A DNA stretch of 64,000 bases from positions 1,228,253 through 1,292,252 of the forward strand of contig CM030937.1 of NCBI GenBank assembly GCA_018136815.1, in the 5' to 3' direction. The DNA comes from Isochrysis galbana. Taxonomy: Eukaryota > Haptophyta > Isochrysidales > Isochrysidaceae. The notes under the pieces were generated by a model that saw nothing but the letters and a program-made list of their open reading frames with translations, was not told the DNA's origin and did no database searches. Both the position numbers and the translations under genes were made by a program. This document shows positions 18,408 through 30,600 of this stretch, piece by piece. Within the stretch, counting starts at the first letter, position 1; each line of letters begins with the position of its first letter.

Positions 18408-19839
18408 TTACTGCTTGGCCTTATCTTCAGCACGGCTCTTCAAGTAGCGTGACAATGACTCGAACTCCTCCCTCTCCTGCGCTTCAGAAGCGTTTTCGCG
18501 TGCCCATTCCTCGTCATCCTTAGTGTATCCAGCGTGGTCCTCTTCGTCCTCCCAGCCATCTCCCTCATCTGTTTCATCGCTACCATCGGCCACCTCATTC
18601 TTTGTACCGTCAAGGACGACTTTGGCCCCAGCCGCTGCGAGACGGTCCTTCTTATACCGCTCGGCGTCAGCCGCGATACGCGTTGCCTCTGCCTCAGCAG
18701 CCTGCGCCTTGCGAATACGCAGCTCCTCGGCGTACGTTGCCTCGTACTCTCGCGCCGCTACCTAAGCAAACGACAAGATGAAACCATTAAGAGGCGAGGC
18801 GAATCGCACAGAGGCGTGAGTGGTCAATCAAAGTATTGGCGCGCGAGCCCCGCAATTGCGATCGGAAGGGGCAGCTCTTTGTCAACGCAACATAGGCTGC
18901 AGAGGGCAAGAAACACATAAGCTCATCTTAGAAGCGGTCATGCACACCTGTAATGCGTCAAAAAAAGAGTCCACTCCCATACCAGTGCGAGCAGAGAGCC
19001 CAACAGTAGTCAGCCCTGCATAAAATTCCTCCAGCATGAGGGCCATCGATGTGGCCAATGTGCCCATGTAAGACTTCTCAGTCTGTAAATGAAGCAGGTA
19101 AAACATGGTTGGAGGGACTTCATACAAACGTTGGGGCGCTGGGACAACAATGTAGAGAACGGCAGCAGACCTGGAGTGCGTCACGGAAAGCGTTGAGGTC
19201 GTTCATCCAGTTGGTAGCAAAGTCGTGGGGAGTGACGTCTGTCTTGTTGAAGACGAGCAGCAGCGGGAGCTTCGCCTTGTAGAGGATGGAGCAGGCATAG
19301 AGCATATTGGACATGAAGGTGACAGCAGACGCACAGCGCGGCGTGTCAATGACATAGACAATTACCGTAGGCATGCTTGATGCGAGGGATTCGGAGATGA
19401 TGGCGCCTGAAGCAGACCAGGTAAAGATCTCGATCTGACCCGGGGTGTCGAGAAGAACATAGTCGAGGCTCGGAGCGCGCGCCTCAACGAGTCGCATAAC
19501 CTCCTCGAAGCGAGTCGCGAAGAGGTTGAGCGAAGTGAGAATGCCTCCATTTGGCCCAAGCTTGTACTGACGCATGACTTCGCGGTAATTGACGGTGTCG
19601 CGAATGTCGATGTTGGCGCCGAAGGGCGTGTCCAGCACTGCTGGGTCGAGGTTAATCAGGTAGTACGGCGTCTTTCGTTCGTGCAGGTGGGCATTAAGCC
19701 GCTGCATCAGCGTCGTCTTGCCACTCCCAGCCATCCCCAACACAATGCACGCAACGGGTCGCTTCGCGTTGGAGGCGCCCTCACTCGCCGACGGTCCAGC
19801 CTCAGGCGCAACTGCACTATCCGTCTCGATGGACGACAT
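18408..19839 (-). CDS. GPN1: GPN-loop GTPase 1
   Basis: Three exons (19839-19171, 19082-18948, 18761-18408), GT-AG introns, phase 0, 385 residues, close to human GPN1 (374). All GTPase motifs are present: P-loop GMAGSGKT (35-42), the family-defining Gly-Pro-Asn at 95-97 ([12 protein letters not shown]), DTPGQ (131-135), NKTD (198-201) and a late SARTG. Exon 3 encodes the acidic, charged tail ([14 protein letters not shown]) typical of GPN1/XAB1 rather than GPN2 or GPN3. GPN1 acts with GPN3 in cytoplasmic assembly and nuclear import of RNA polymerase II. On the coding strand a C/T-rich tract precedes the start (plus strand G/A at 19850-19930). Nothing is missing. Confidence 0.96.
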
Positions 19840-20450
19840 GCTGAGAGAGGGGGGGGGGAGAGGGCGTAGAGGTAGTGCGAGGGAAAGCGAGGGCGGAGAC
19901 GGCGGAGAGGGAGAGCGAGAGCGGAGAGGGCCGCGCGGACGAGCGGCCTAAGCGATCACACTAGAGTAGACTAGATAGAGTAGAGAGAGTAGAGTAGTAT
20001 GCTACGGGCCACGAGGGGCAAAAACAAAACTTGCGCGGGCCGGCCTGAGCGCTTCGGCCCCACTGGCCTCCGCCTTTTTGCGCTTTTCGCCAACACGACC
20101 GACTCGGCTAGGATGGCCCAGGCAGGCATGGGCAGACAACCACAAAGAAAGGATTGATGTAAACGACGTAAGTAAGACATAAGACCCGTCTTCAATTAGG
20201 CCAACGAGATGAGCTAGAGCTAGAGCGAGTACCTAGCGCGGAACTCGGAACTCGAGACTCTAGCGGAACTCCTCATAATAGACAATAGACAATAGCCGCC
20301 AAACTGGAAACTGGGGGTGGCACACTTTGTTGAGTGAAGAGGCCAAGGAAAAGACATACTACTTGTTGCGGGTTGGGGGAGGGATATTTTGGATGCGCGC
20401 TATTCTCAGCACGCCCCAGCTCCAGCTCCAGCTTCCACCCCTCCTCTAGG
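19840..20450. other. Spacer with a LINE-3'-end-like remnant
   Basis: The stretch 20085-20195 (CGACTCGGCTAGGATGGCCC, then GGCATGGGCAGACAACC and GACCCGTCTTCAAT) matches 60585-60665 of the LINE-like ORF near 60.5 kb with several changes. It is therefore a decayed copy of that element's end. The rest shows nothing recognisable. Confidence 0.5.
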
Positions 20451-20451
20451 G

Positions 20452-20890
20452 CGGTCAAACAGTGTTTTTTTATAAGGGATGAAAAAATGACCGTCGCAGA
20501 ATTGAGGAAATTTGAGGATTTTTCACGGTAGAAAGCTCCCAATACACCCAACTAGCATATATCCGAGGTCCATTAGGCATTGGGACCCGGACCCCCCCCT
20601 TGGCCCTTGGGCTTGGGCCCCAACAATAGGCCGGTCACTCACGCTTTTTAACCACTATTTTCCACCCCTCCTGGGTGTCCAAGGATTCCCCAGGGACCCC
20701 CCTTACCTGGCCCCCAGACCTCCCGCCCCCCCCCCCCCCCCCCCGCGAACCCCCTCTACCCCACGAAAATCCATGAAAAAGCACCGGGGGGGGGGGAGGA
20801 ACCTCTCGTCAAAAAAGGAGAACGGCCCTTCCAGCTCGCGCCGTGAGCGATTCTCGAGAAATAAACGACTGCGAGTCGAGTAGCCTGTGC
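20452..20890. repeat. Mixed dispersed repeats
   Basis: Contains AGGGCGGTCAAACAG (like 4144), CACGCTTTTTAACCAC, and at 20664-20703 the reverse copy of the 40-bp repeat at 6858-6897. A C-run follows at 20730-20750. Reads as stacked element ends without coding capacity. Confidence 0.5.
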
Positions 20891-22160
20891 CACCTTCAGG
20901 ATACTCTTCTCGAGCTTGAGCCGCTCCCTTCTCTCTCCCGCCTGTCGCCGGCCGCCTCCTACCCGTTTGCTTACGCAAACGGGGCCTGTTTCTAACCGCA
21001 CTCCATCGGGGGGGGTGCAAAACCCCCCCTCTCCCTCTCTCCACTCTCTCCCTTCGTCGTCCCTGCGGCGCGTCGCCATGCGGCGCGCCGGCGCGCCCTG
21101 GCCTGCTCTCAGGGGCCCTTTGGGGGCTCCCAGGGGGCCAGTAAGGGAAGCTCAGGGGGCAGTGGAGGCTGGGGCTCAGCCCCTGGCCCCCCCTGCCTCT
21201 CCCACGCTCGCCTCGCTGGCCATGGGAGCCGCCCAGAGACACCTGTATGCCTGGCGACCAGGGACAGAGGGGGAGTCAGCTCGAGGGCAGGCCCAGCGCG
21301 GGCGTGGGAGTGCGGCTCGCGGGCCGCGCCCCCGAAGGGTCTGGGCCAGATTGTTGAGTGCCCTGCCCCTGCCAAAGGGCAGGGGTTGGGGTTGATTGTA
21401 CGGGCCCACCCCGGGGGGTGTCCGCGATGGTGTGAGGGGGGCGCGAGGCCCCCATTGCCCCCCACTTATAAAAGTAGGTTGATATCCATTTCCAACTAAG
21501 TTTATACTTGGTTGACCCATGGGGGGGCACGAGCCCCCCCCCTCTCTCCACTCCTCCCCTGCCATGGGGGAGGAACCACCCATCCTCCTGGCATGCCTGA
21601 TGGCTTGCCATGAGGCCACTGCCTTACTGATCCACTCCCTTCCCCACAGGCTCGCCCCATTCGCCCATCATGGCCCCTCGTGGCCAGCCCATTGCTCCAA
21701 CCCCCCCTCCCCCCCTGGTCGACAGGCAGACAGGTGCAGCGTGGGGGCTCCAGAGGCTCCAGCGAGGGGGAGGCAGGGGAGGCCAGGGCCCAGCCCCAGC
21801 CTCCTCTGCCCCCTGAGCTGGCCTCCAGGAGCCTCCAGGGGCCGCCAGAGGGCAGCTGGAGGCCTGCCGCAGGCGCGCCATCGCGCGTGCCGCAGGAGAG
21901 GGGAGAGAAAGCGCGGAGAAATGGGGGGGCGGAGCGAGAGCTCCGCCCACCGGAAAATCGGTAAGTCCCGCTCCTGTTTACAGGATAAGTCGGGACAGAG
22001 TCGGCCGCCCACTCGGAGACACAGGAGGAAGGGGGGGAAAGATCACCGGGGGCAGGCGCGGGCCACCGGACCATATCTAAGCCCTTCACCCCTATCCCCC
22101 TAGTAATGTACGGGGGGAGCCGCCTGATGGCGGGGGGAGAAGGGCCGGGGGAATGGGGGT
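20891..22160. repeat. GC-rich repeat block with hairpin-ATGG module
   Basis: Dense G/C-rich sequence with many CCTCCAGG / GGAGGCTGGGGC words between 21100-21400 and again 21740-21880. At 21493-21514 a hairpin (CAACTAAGT / ACTTGGTTG around TTAT) precedes an ATGG start at 21519. The next 80 bp (GGGCACGAGCCCCCCCC, CTCTCTCCAC, GGGGGAGGAA) match 44495-44570. Frames on both strands are Pro/Gly/Arg-rich and end quickly. I take this as element debris, not a gene. Confidence 0.5.
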
Positions 22161-22548
22161 GTAGAAAGTATGCTACGTACTACGTGTAGTAGGTGGTGGT
22201 TCCATTCGCCGCGAGTGCGGTAAGAATATTAAAAGGTTTATATTTATATCCATTTCCATCTCCCGCGTAGGCTTACAGCTCACAGCTACTGGTAGTTCTT
22301 GTGGGAGTGTAGTTGTAATTTTAACTGTCAAGCATGATTCTGATTGATGATTGATTGTCTTGCATCCAACTAGGTGCTAGGTGGTAGGTGGTGGTAGTGG
22401 TAGCTAGTGGTGTAGTGGTGCAGGTGGGAGGCCAGGCAATCAGGTGGCGGGATTGATTATGCTATGGCTATGGCTATGGCCTCGCTCGCACGCTCACTCA
22501 CCGCGCGCGCAGCGCGCAACCCTCTGTTCCGGACATGGGCGTCTCCTA

Positions 22549-22606
22549 GAAACACGGTGAAAAACACTGTTTTTGACTTCCGTAGAAACACACTGTTCCT
22601 GTGTTT
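22549..22606 (-). repeat. Short palindromic repeat, copy 2
   Basis: Reverse copy of 3242-3306: GAAACACGGTGAAAAACACT, then the complement of CGGAAGTCAAAA and a CCTGTGTTT end. Its right end is interrupted by the small inverted-repeat element at 22613, so this copy is the older of the two. Confidence 0.65.
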
Positions 22607-22612
22607 AACACC

Positions 22613-22793
22613 CTAGATGGGAAATACGGTGCTGGGGCCTGCAAATACAGCCAAATACATATGTATTTGGTCTCCGGCCAAATACATTTCAAATACATTC
22701 GACGCCTACAACCCAGGACGCGCTTCAAATACAGCCAAATACATATGTATTTGGCCTCTGGCCAAATACGGTGAATACGTATTTCCCATCTAG
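22613..22793. mobile_element. 181-bp MITE with 16-bp TIRs and 10-bp target duplication
   Basis: Ends CTAGATGGGAAATACG (22613-22628) and its exact reverse complement (22778-22793). The flanks are the direct repeat GTTTAACACC at 22603-22612 and 22794-22803, a 10-bp target duplication. Inside, a unit with the palindrome CCAAATACATATGTATTTGG occurs twice. A 9-10 bp duplication fits Mutator-like transposases. It has no coding capacity and must depend on an autonomous partner elsewhere. Identical TIRs and duplications indicate recent movement. Confidence 0.88.
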
Positions 22794-22803
22794 GTTTAAC
22801 ACC

Positions 22804-23458
22804 TAGGGCGCTGTCTCTTGCTCTCTTGCTCTTGGGTATTTTGTAAAAGTTGGAACCAGAGGAATACAAAATACAAAATACAAGATGCAAGGTGGGTGGA
22901 GTGCCCGCCGTCCGCGACGAGCGCCGCGTGCCGTGGCTTGGCCGCAAGAGAGAGAGAGGGGGGGGAAGGGAAAACGGGAGGAGAGAAACGAGGGAGAGAG
23001 AAAGGGAGTAGATAGAAACAGAGGACAGGAGGAGATGACAGAGAAGATGAAGGAGAGGCCAGCAATACAGGGAAACCCCTTGTTGCGGGTAGGAGTACTC
23101 TACTCCCTCCATGGTAGAACCAGAAGAAGAGGAGAAGAATAGAAGAACGAAGATAAATGGTCGAGAGAAAGAGAGAAGAGGAGGATATGGGGGGAAAGGA
23201 AGAATGAGGAAAGGAGCGTGTGGGGAGAAGAGTCACCATCATCTCGTTTACGTTGTACTAGGTGGTTCCCCCTCCCCCGCCGCCTCAGAGAGAGAAGTGA
23301 AGTGCGAGAGGAAAGAAGATTTGGCACCTGCCGGGAGTAGAGCACGCAGTAGTACGCAAGGGAGAGGCTGGCCGAGCTCGTCGGCAAGCCCGCCGTTGTT
23401 GCCAGCTGCGAGTCAGCCCGCTATCCTGCTCACGTGTGGACGCACAGCGCCCTGGGCG
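22804..23458. other. 5' flank of the secreted Cys-rich gene
   Basis: Polypurine (GAGAGA, GGAGGA) on the coding strand at 22945-23230. Frames on the opposite strand are Ser/Leu/Pro-rich shadows of this. Probably promoter and 5' UTR. Confidence 0.45.
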
Positions 23459-24006
23459 ATGGCGATGCTTCGGCTACTTTCTCTTACTGCTCTGCTTGCG
23501 CTCTGCCGCGCCGTCCCCGCCGTGGAGCCATGGATGGTCGAGGACGGCTTCCTCGACGATGAGAGCGAGGGACGCCAGCTGGCGCAGAAGAGGAAATTCT
23601 GCAACATCACCAACTTGCCGGGCGATTACCGCTATGAAGTGCGCTGCGGGCCCCACGTATAAACGTTAGCGCGCACTGTGCTCGCGCGATTTCAGCCGGC
23701 CTTATCCGCCACCCTCAGGCATGCGGAGCGTTCTGCAAGGAGGCCAAGGCGTCGAATCATTGTCGGTATTGCAAGTGTGCCTCCTGTGCATTCTGCAAGA
23801 ACGCCGCATCACATGTGTCCGCACCGGCAGGGACGGGTGTCAGCAATTCTGTGAAGCGCACGACGCCAGTGCAGACGCACACAGCACCGGCACCAACTCC
23901 CGCACCTACGGGCAAAGTGACCGAAGTAGCAAAGAAGCGCTCACGTGGCAAAGGAGGCAAGGGACTCGGGAAAGGCAAGAAGAAGACCGGAGAGCCGCCG
24001 CTGTGA
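23459..24006 (+). CDS. Small secreted Cys-rich protein (CKCxxCxFC motif)
   Basis: Two exons (23459-23656, 23719-24006) joined by a 62-nt GT-AG intron, 161 residues. A clear signal peptide opens it (MAMLRLLSLTALLALCRA, cut near residue 20-23). The mature part has a first pair of cysteines (KFCNITNLPGDYRYEVRCG), then directly after the intron a compact cluster CGAFCKEAKASNHCRYCKC followed by ASCAFC. The tail is Thr/Pro-rich, then basic and Gly-rich (KKRSRGKGGKGLGKGKKK). I do not recognise a named family. Secretion and disulfide bonding are inferred from the signal peptide and cysteine pattern; the basic tail could bind acidic polysaccharide or nucleic acid. Confidence 0.75.
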
Positions 24007-24769
24007 GCGACCTGATGACTTCCAGGTCAGGCAACGTTGTCTGGCTCTCGATGCTGGGGGACTAGTGCGCGGGCAAGGTGTAATTATTCTATGCTTGCAC
24101 AACCACTTGCCCATGGGGCAGAGCTAGCTCGGTCATGTTAGCTTCTCTTTGGCTGTTGCGAGCTGCATTCAACTCTGAGAATGCCTGGCAGGTGTGGGCA
24201 AGTGGTACGCAGCTGCCCCTCTCGTGCCGCATGGTGCAAAGATGACGTGGCGCCTCGGCGTCTCTTCCCTCCTTGTGAGGAGATGGAGGGATCCATGTCC
24301 ACATTGCTTCTGTATCATCATGGATTTTTGGCCACCGCCCAAAACGCCCAGATTCAGAGCAAATGCATTTGTGATGTCTCAGCTGCTGCCATCACCGCGT
24401 CGACGGCACCGCCCAAGCGGCACATTCATTCTGCTTTCGTTGCGAGTAGTTGAAGTGGTGTACGAGTTGAATGCATACTGTAACATGACTAGAGGTGGAG
24501 GTGGGGGAGACTGGGTTGAAAAAAAAACTCTTATTGATCCGGACGCCCACTTTTTTTTATCGTGGGACCGGGAGAAGATTATCCTTCGTCTCTCTCCCCG
24601 CTCGAATCCGAATCCGAGGCAGAACGATGGCGACCGACCCGCATGACAGGCCGACCTTCGGCCGCGGCGTCTTTGCACATCCGGACTGAACGCTCACGGG
24701 GAAGCCTTACGGATATTCGAACTGGTCGGCTGGAAGACTGTGGGAATCGGCTAGTTGTTGACGGCAATC
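24007..24769. other. Spacer without recognisable features
   Basis: No domain in any frame. A T-run (24551-24558) and an A-run (24519-24527) lie in the middle. The frame from 24194 (150 codons) has no similarity I recognise and no strong composition bias, so I do not call it. Confidence 0.4.
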
Positions 24770-25000
24770 GCAATCGTCCGGCCGCGCCTCCGCGAGCCGT
24801 TTCCAAAGGCAAAGGTGAGACGAGCTTCGCTCCGAAAGGGCGCCGTGGCTCGCGGGCACCCGACACCCGAGTAGTAGGGGCCCCTTCGCGAGCGCGCTTG
24901 GGTGGCGCGCGTCGGCCATGGACCGATCGTCGGGCGCGGCGTGAGGCACGGCAAGAGAGGAGGGGAGCGGCGCGAGGACCCTAACGCTTTAACGATAGTT
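24770..25000 (-). mobile_element. Decayed LINE-type 5' end
   Basis: On the minus strand ACTATCGTTAAAGCGTTAG (from 24999) corresponds to the hairpin at 40301, followed by GCGCCGCTCCCCTCCTC as after the ATG of the other copies. GACGATCGGTCCATGGCCGA parallels 44722-44745, and TCGGAGCGAAGCTCGT parallels 40537-40552. The element's own ATG is lost, so this copy is old. Confidence 0.6.
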
Positions 25001-25414
25001 GGCCCGCCCATGCGCCATGTGAACTATAAGTATAAGTATAAGTATAAATTTAGTTGACCACCTCCACTCCCACAGCGCTACGGTCACAGTCTCTCCCCCC
25101 GCTACAGGCTGGGTGCTGCATCAGAGCACGACAAAGAGTTGCTCTGATCCATTTTGAATTTGATTCGGGCCAGCAGGCAAAGCTGTGTCTCGCTGGGGGT
25201 CACATCAATGATCAAGGACAAGCCGCGCATCGACTTTCGGGAAACGCAATGTCGCCTAGTGACGAGTTGTTTGGTGCACCACTCTCTCCCACACGCACTA
25301 GGCCCATCAATGGGCCGTTCCCAGCAAGAAGAGATGCAGAGCATAGCACAGCACGTTAGGTGGCAGGTTATTGGAACCAGGGAGGAGAGCCACGATTTCC
25401 ACCCATACATCTCC
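25001..25414. other. 3' flank of the membrane protein gene
   Basis: Starts with a TATAAG run (25026-25050) and CAACTAAATTTATAC in reverse, again like the hairpin family. The rest is the probable 3' UTR of the gene that ends at 25415. Confidence 0.4.
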
Positions 25415-26746
25415 TCAACTGGCCTCGCCATGATCCGGGAGCCACTCGAGCGCGAAAGCAGTTGTGTTGAGACTCAATGCTGCCCCACCTCGCAGCAACC
25501 GATAGTGCGGCGCGCGCTCACTTTCTTTGTATCCAGCACAGACAACCAATGAGGACCCTTCGCTCCCAGCGACGGGCACGCTATCGCATAGATTGAGAAG
25601 TGAGCCGGTCGCCATAGACAAGATGCGGCCTTTCGGTAGCAGCGCGAACACCCCAGCAAGCGAGATACGCGCCGAGTTGGCACGGAGCAGTAGAGCTCGG
25701 TTGGCAGGCGGCAGTTCGGCGGTAAGGAAGCCGCCCGTCTCCTCTGAAACAAACATCACGTACCGTTGCACCTGTTTCTCGAGGGCCTCGGCTGCTCGCT
25801 TCGCAGCTGCGAGCCGCGCGAACTTCCGCTCACGGCGAGAGCGCGAATACACTGCGGCCTTCTCCTCAATCTCGCGTAGCCGCCGGCGACCCAGTGGCAT
25901 CCCGAAAAAGCTTGATTTCTGCGCAGGGACACAGTCGGCATGCTTGTGTCCAAATGACCCCGCTTTTCCAGCAGGGCACGCATCGTCCACGTAGCACCAA
26001 GGGGTCTGATCGTGCTTCAATTTAGCCTCCCATGCGGCACATTGGGCACCAAAGCCGTGTTCATTCGAATATCCGGAGCACGTACATCCTACGGGAGGGA
26101 CCCACGCGTAGCGATGCGCCCAGCGCGCCTGCTCGTCACGGAAGTGCTTGGAGTACGCAGACTCTGGTGGAGGGGGAGGAGAGGGAGGTGGCGAAGGTGG
26201 CGAGGGCGGAGGTGGAGGGGAAGGCGGCAACGGTGGCGGAGAAGGTGGCGGTGCTAGTTCACACGTCTCGTGCTTGCGGCCGAAGCTCCCGCGCTTCGAA
26301 CGGCCGCCTGCACAGTCATCGCCAACATAGCACCAGGCTTCCTCGAACTCGCTCTCCCAGGAGTGGCAGAAGCGGCCAAACCCATACTCAGAGGAGTATC
26401 CCGAGCACGAGCAGCCGGAGCGCGTGCGCCTCTGGCGGAGGGCAGCGAGCCGCGCCTCGCGCTGTGCAGCGAGTATGCGCAGCTCGCCGACCGCCTCGCG
26501 GCTGAGCGTGACCAGCCTGAAGCGCGCAGGCTGCGCAGGTGCAGCTCCTCGTCCACTCGCGCGCACCAACTGGTCGCTTCGGCCCACCTGCAGCAGCAGA
26601 CGGTTCGCGGCGGCGCGGATGGCGACGCGGGGGTGGGGCCCAGAGAGACGCAGGTCTTCGGCCGGCCGCCGGTTCAGCCATAGCACGAGCGCGCAGCAGA
26701 TCACCGTCGCGACCACGAGCACGCGGCCGACGCCAGCGGCGGCCAT
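25415..26746 (-). CDS. Type II membrane protein with two Cys-rich modules and a Pro-rich linker
   Basis: Single exon of 443 residues. Residues 7-25 (GRVLVVATVICCALVLWLN) form a signal anchor, so the rest probably faces the lumen or outside. Two similar Cys modules lie at 112-162 and 221-272. Both read C-x-CSGYS-x-E-x-GFG, then a Cys, W-E, WCYV, a Cys, and GSFG-x-KH before the last Cys. They are joined by a PPPSPP linker (165-194) like those of algal cell-wall proteins. A charged helix (about 285-325) follows, then a C-terminal domain I do not recognise. The internal similarity shows a duplication. WCYV-type modules are reminiscent of small disulfide modules such as fibronectin type II, but the spacing differs. 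A role in the cell surface or secretory pathway is inferred. Confidence 0.8.
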   Translation of the reverse strand: MAAAGVGRVLVVATVICCALVLWLNRRPAEDLRLSGPHPRVAIRAAANRLLLQVGRSDQLVRASGRGAAPAQPARFRLVTLSREAVGELRILAAQREARLAALRQRRTRSGCSCSGYSSEYGFGRFCHSWESEFEEAWCYVGDDCAGGRSKRGSFGRKHETCELAPPPSPPPLPPSPPPPPSPPSPPPSPPPPPESAYSKHFRDEQARWAHRYAWVPPVGCTCSGYSNEHGFGAQCAAWEAKLKHDQTPWCYVDDACPAGKAGSFGHKHADCVPAQKSSFFGMPLGRRRLREIEEKAAVYSRSRRERKFARLAAAKRAAEALEKQVQRYVMFVSEETGGFLTAELPPANRALLLRANSARISLAGVFALLPKGRILSMATGSLLNLCDSVPVAGSEGSSLVVCAGYKESERAPHYRLLRGGAALSLNTTAFALEWLPDHGEAS

Positions 26747-27664
<918 letters not shown>

Positions 27665-30600
27665 ATGACGGAGCCGGTAGACATGGAGACCGACGGACAC
27701 GCCAAGATCGACGAGGCGCTCTACTCGCGCCAGCTCTATGTTCTCGGCCACGAGGCGATGCGGCGGATGATGGCCTCTTCGGTCCTCATTGTTGGCCTGG
27801 GAGGCCTCGGGGTCGAGATCGCGAAGAACGTGGTGCTGGGTGGCGTCAAATCGGTCACGCTGTATGACATGGAGCTGGCCACGCTCGCTGATCTCTCCGC
27901 ACAGTTCTTCCTCCGTGAGGAGGACGTGGGCAAGCCGCGGGCTGCCGCTACTCTGCCGCACCTTGCAGAGCTCAACCAGTGCGTGCACATGCCTGCTCCC
28001 CTGGTGTTGTCGCACTGTGGAATATGGCGGCTTACTCATGTCGCGGCGTAAAAGCCCCGCCCCACGCGCCATGGCCAGCCGGCCTTAGCAGCGCATGCAG
28101 ACCAGCAGCATCTCTTGTCGTGCATAGGTACGTTCCTATTCAGGAGCACACCGGCGAGCTCTCCACAGAATTCATCAGCACATTCGGCATTGTGGTCGTC
28201 ACGGATATGCCCTTGGCTGAAGCCACGCGTATAAACGAGGTTTGCCGCAAAGCTGGCGGCCGTTTCATCATGGCAACGACTCATGGCCTCTTCGGCTCGC
28301 TCTTCTGCGACTTGGGCGATGACTTCACTGTTGTCGACACAAACGGTGAGTAGCTGCGCGGGGTGCTCGGGCCATAATACGCGCATGCGCTCTGCCGATG
28401 GTACGAACGCCTCTGCCCCGAGCGGGCATTTACTATTCCTGCGAGACGGGTGCCGGGTCTTGCGTTGCAACCACTCACCTTGGACCTGGATAAATTCTCC
28501 TGTAGGAGAGGAGCCGGTGTCTGGCATGGTCGCTTCCATCTCTCAAGAGGAACACGGTGTTGTGACCATGCACGACGAGACGCGTCACGGCCTCGAGGAC
28601 GGCGACCACGTCTGCTTTTCTGAGGTCTGCGGCATGACCGAGCTCAATGGCTCTCACACCCGGCCGGTCAAGGTGCTTGGACCGTACTCTTTCTCAATCG
28701 AGGACACGCGCTGCTATGGCGCGTACACCTCAGGTGGCTATATGCATCAAGTAAAGCAGAAGATGTCGGTTCACTTCAAATCTCTAGCCGCCTCGCTCGC
28801 TGAGCCAGAGTTCCTCTTCTCCGACTTCGCCAAATTTGAGCGACCAATGCAGCTCCACCTTGGCTTCCAAGCTCTGGACGCGTTCCGCGCGGCGCACGGC
28901 GAGCTCCCGGCGCCATCGAATGCCGCTCATGCTGCTGAGGTGCTTGCCCTTGCCAAGGGACTGCCGGGCGGAGCCGAGGCACTCGGCGACGGGTCGGAGC
29001 GGCTGCTGCGCAACCTTGCCTCGGGCGCGCGTGGTCAGCTCGCTCCCATCTGCGCCGTTTTCGGCGGTATGGCGGCGCAGGAGGTGATGAAGGCAGCCTC
29101 GGGCAAGTTCATGCCGCTCAAGCAGTGGTTGTACTTCGACGCGGAGGAGTGCTTGGAGGGTGATGGCAAGGAGGCGCTGCCTGCGTCCGAAACGGCGCCA
29201 CGCGGGACGCGGTACGATGCGCAGGCCGCTGTGCTTGGCTGGTCCACTCAGGAGAAGCTCAGCTCCCTGCGCTACTTGCTCGTCGGTGCGGGCGCCATTG
29301 GCTGCGAGATGCTCAAGAACTGGGCGATGATGGGTATCGCCTCTGGCGCCAACGGCCTCATCACTGTGACTGACCCCGACACAATTGAGAAATCGAATCT
29401 TAACCGCCAGTTCCTGTTCCGCCCATGGGATGTGACCAAGGCCAAGTCAGCCTGTGCCGCAGCGGCCATTACCCAGATGAACCCTGCGACTAAGGTTGAG
29501 GCGCGCCTCGATCGGGTCGGGGCCGACACCGAGGAGATCTTCGATGACGCCTTTTGGGAATCGCTCTCGGGCGTGTGCAATGCTCTCGACAATGTGCAGG
29601 CGCGCCTTTACGTCGACCAACGGTGTGTCTATTATCAAAAATCGCTGCTCGAGTCGGGCACGCTGGGGCCAAAGGGCAACGTGCAGGTCGTCGTGCCGCG
29701 TATGACCGAGTCGTATGGGTCCTCGCGCGACCCGCCCGAGAAGTCCATCCCAGTATGCACGTTGAAGAATTTTCCCAACCAAATCGAGCACACCATCCAA
29801 TGGTCTCGCGACCTCTTCGAGGGCTATTTCAGCCAATCGGCGGAAGACGTCAATGCATACCTCTCTCAACCTGATTATCTGGCCACACTCGAGCGCCAGC
29901 CGGGCGTGCGGAAGCCCACGCTAGAGGGCATAGCGTCCAATTTGGTGCAACGGCCCGTCTCGCTCGAGCAGGTGTGACTAAACATGTGTTGCCCTTGCTC
30001 CAAGAGAAGTCACCCTCACCCCCCCCCCAACCGGATAGGCTTCTGCCCCGAAGCTTGCTTAGCAACCCCCCCCCCAACCCACAACCTCCCTTCAGTGTGC
30101 CGTGTGGGCGCGCCTTAAGTTCGAGGAGCTGTTCCACAATCAGATCGCCCAGCTCGTCTACAACTTCCCGCTGGACATGGTGACGTCTAGTGGCACACCA
30201 TTCTGGTCTGGACCGAAGCGGCCGCCGACGCCCCTCCAGTTCAATGCGGACGACCCGCTCCACCTCGGCTTTATCATCGCCGCCGCTAACCTGCGTGCAT
30301 TCAACTACGGCTTGAAAGGCTCTCGTGACCCAGCCGTCTTCAAGAAGGCTGTCGAGGCGACCATGGTCCCCGAATTCGTTCCAAAGCAAGGCGTGCGTAT
30401 TCAGACCGACCCCAAGGAGGGCGAGAAGCCGCCAGAGGCCGCGCCCGACGAGGATGAGGAGTGCGAGAATATTCTCAAGTCGCTCCCGCCGCCCTCTTCG
30501 CTCGCCGGCTACCGCATGGTGCCAGTGGAGTTCGAGAAAGACGACGACACCAACTTCCACATCGACTTCATTGCCGCGGCGTCCAACCTGCGCGCGCGCA

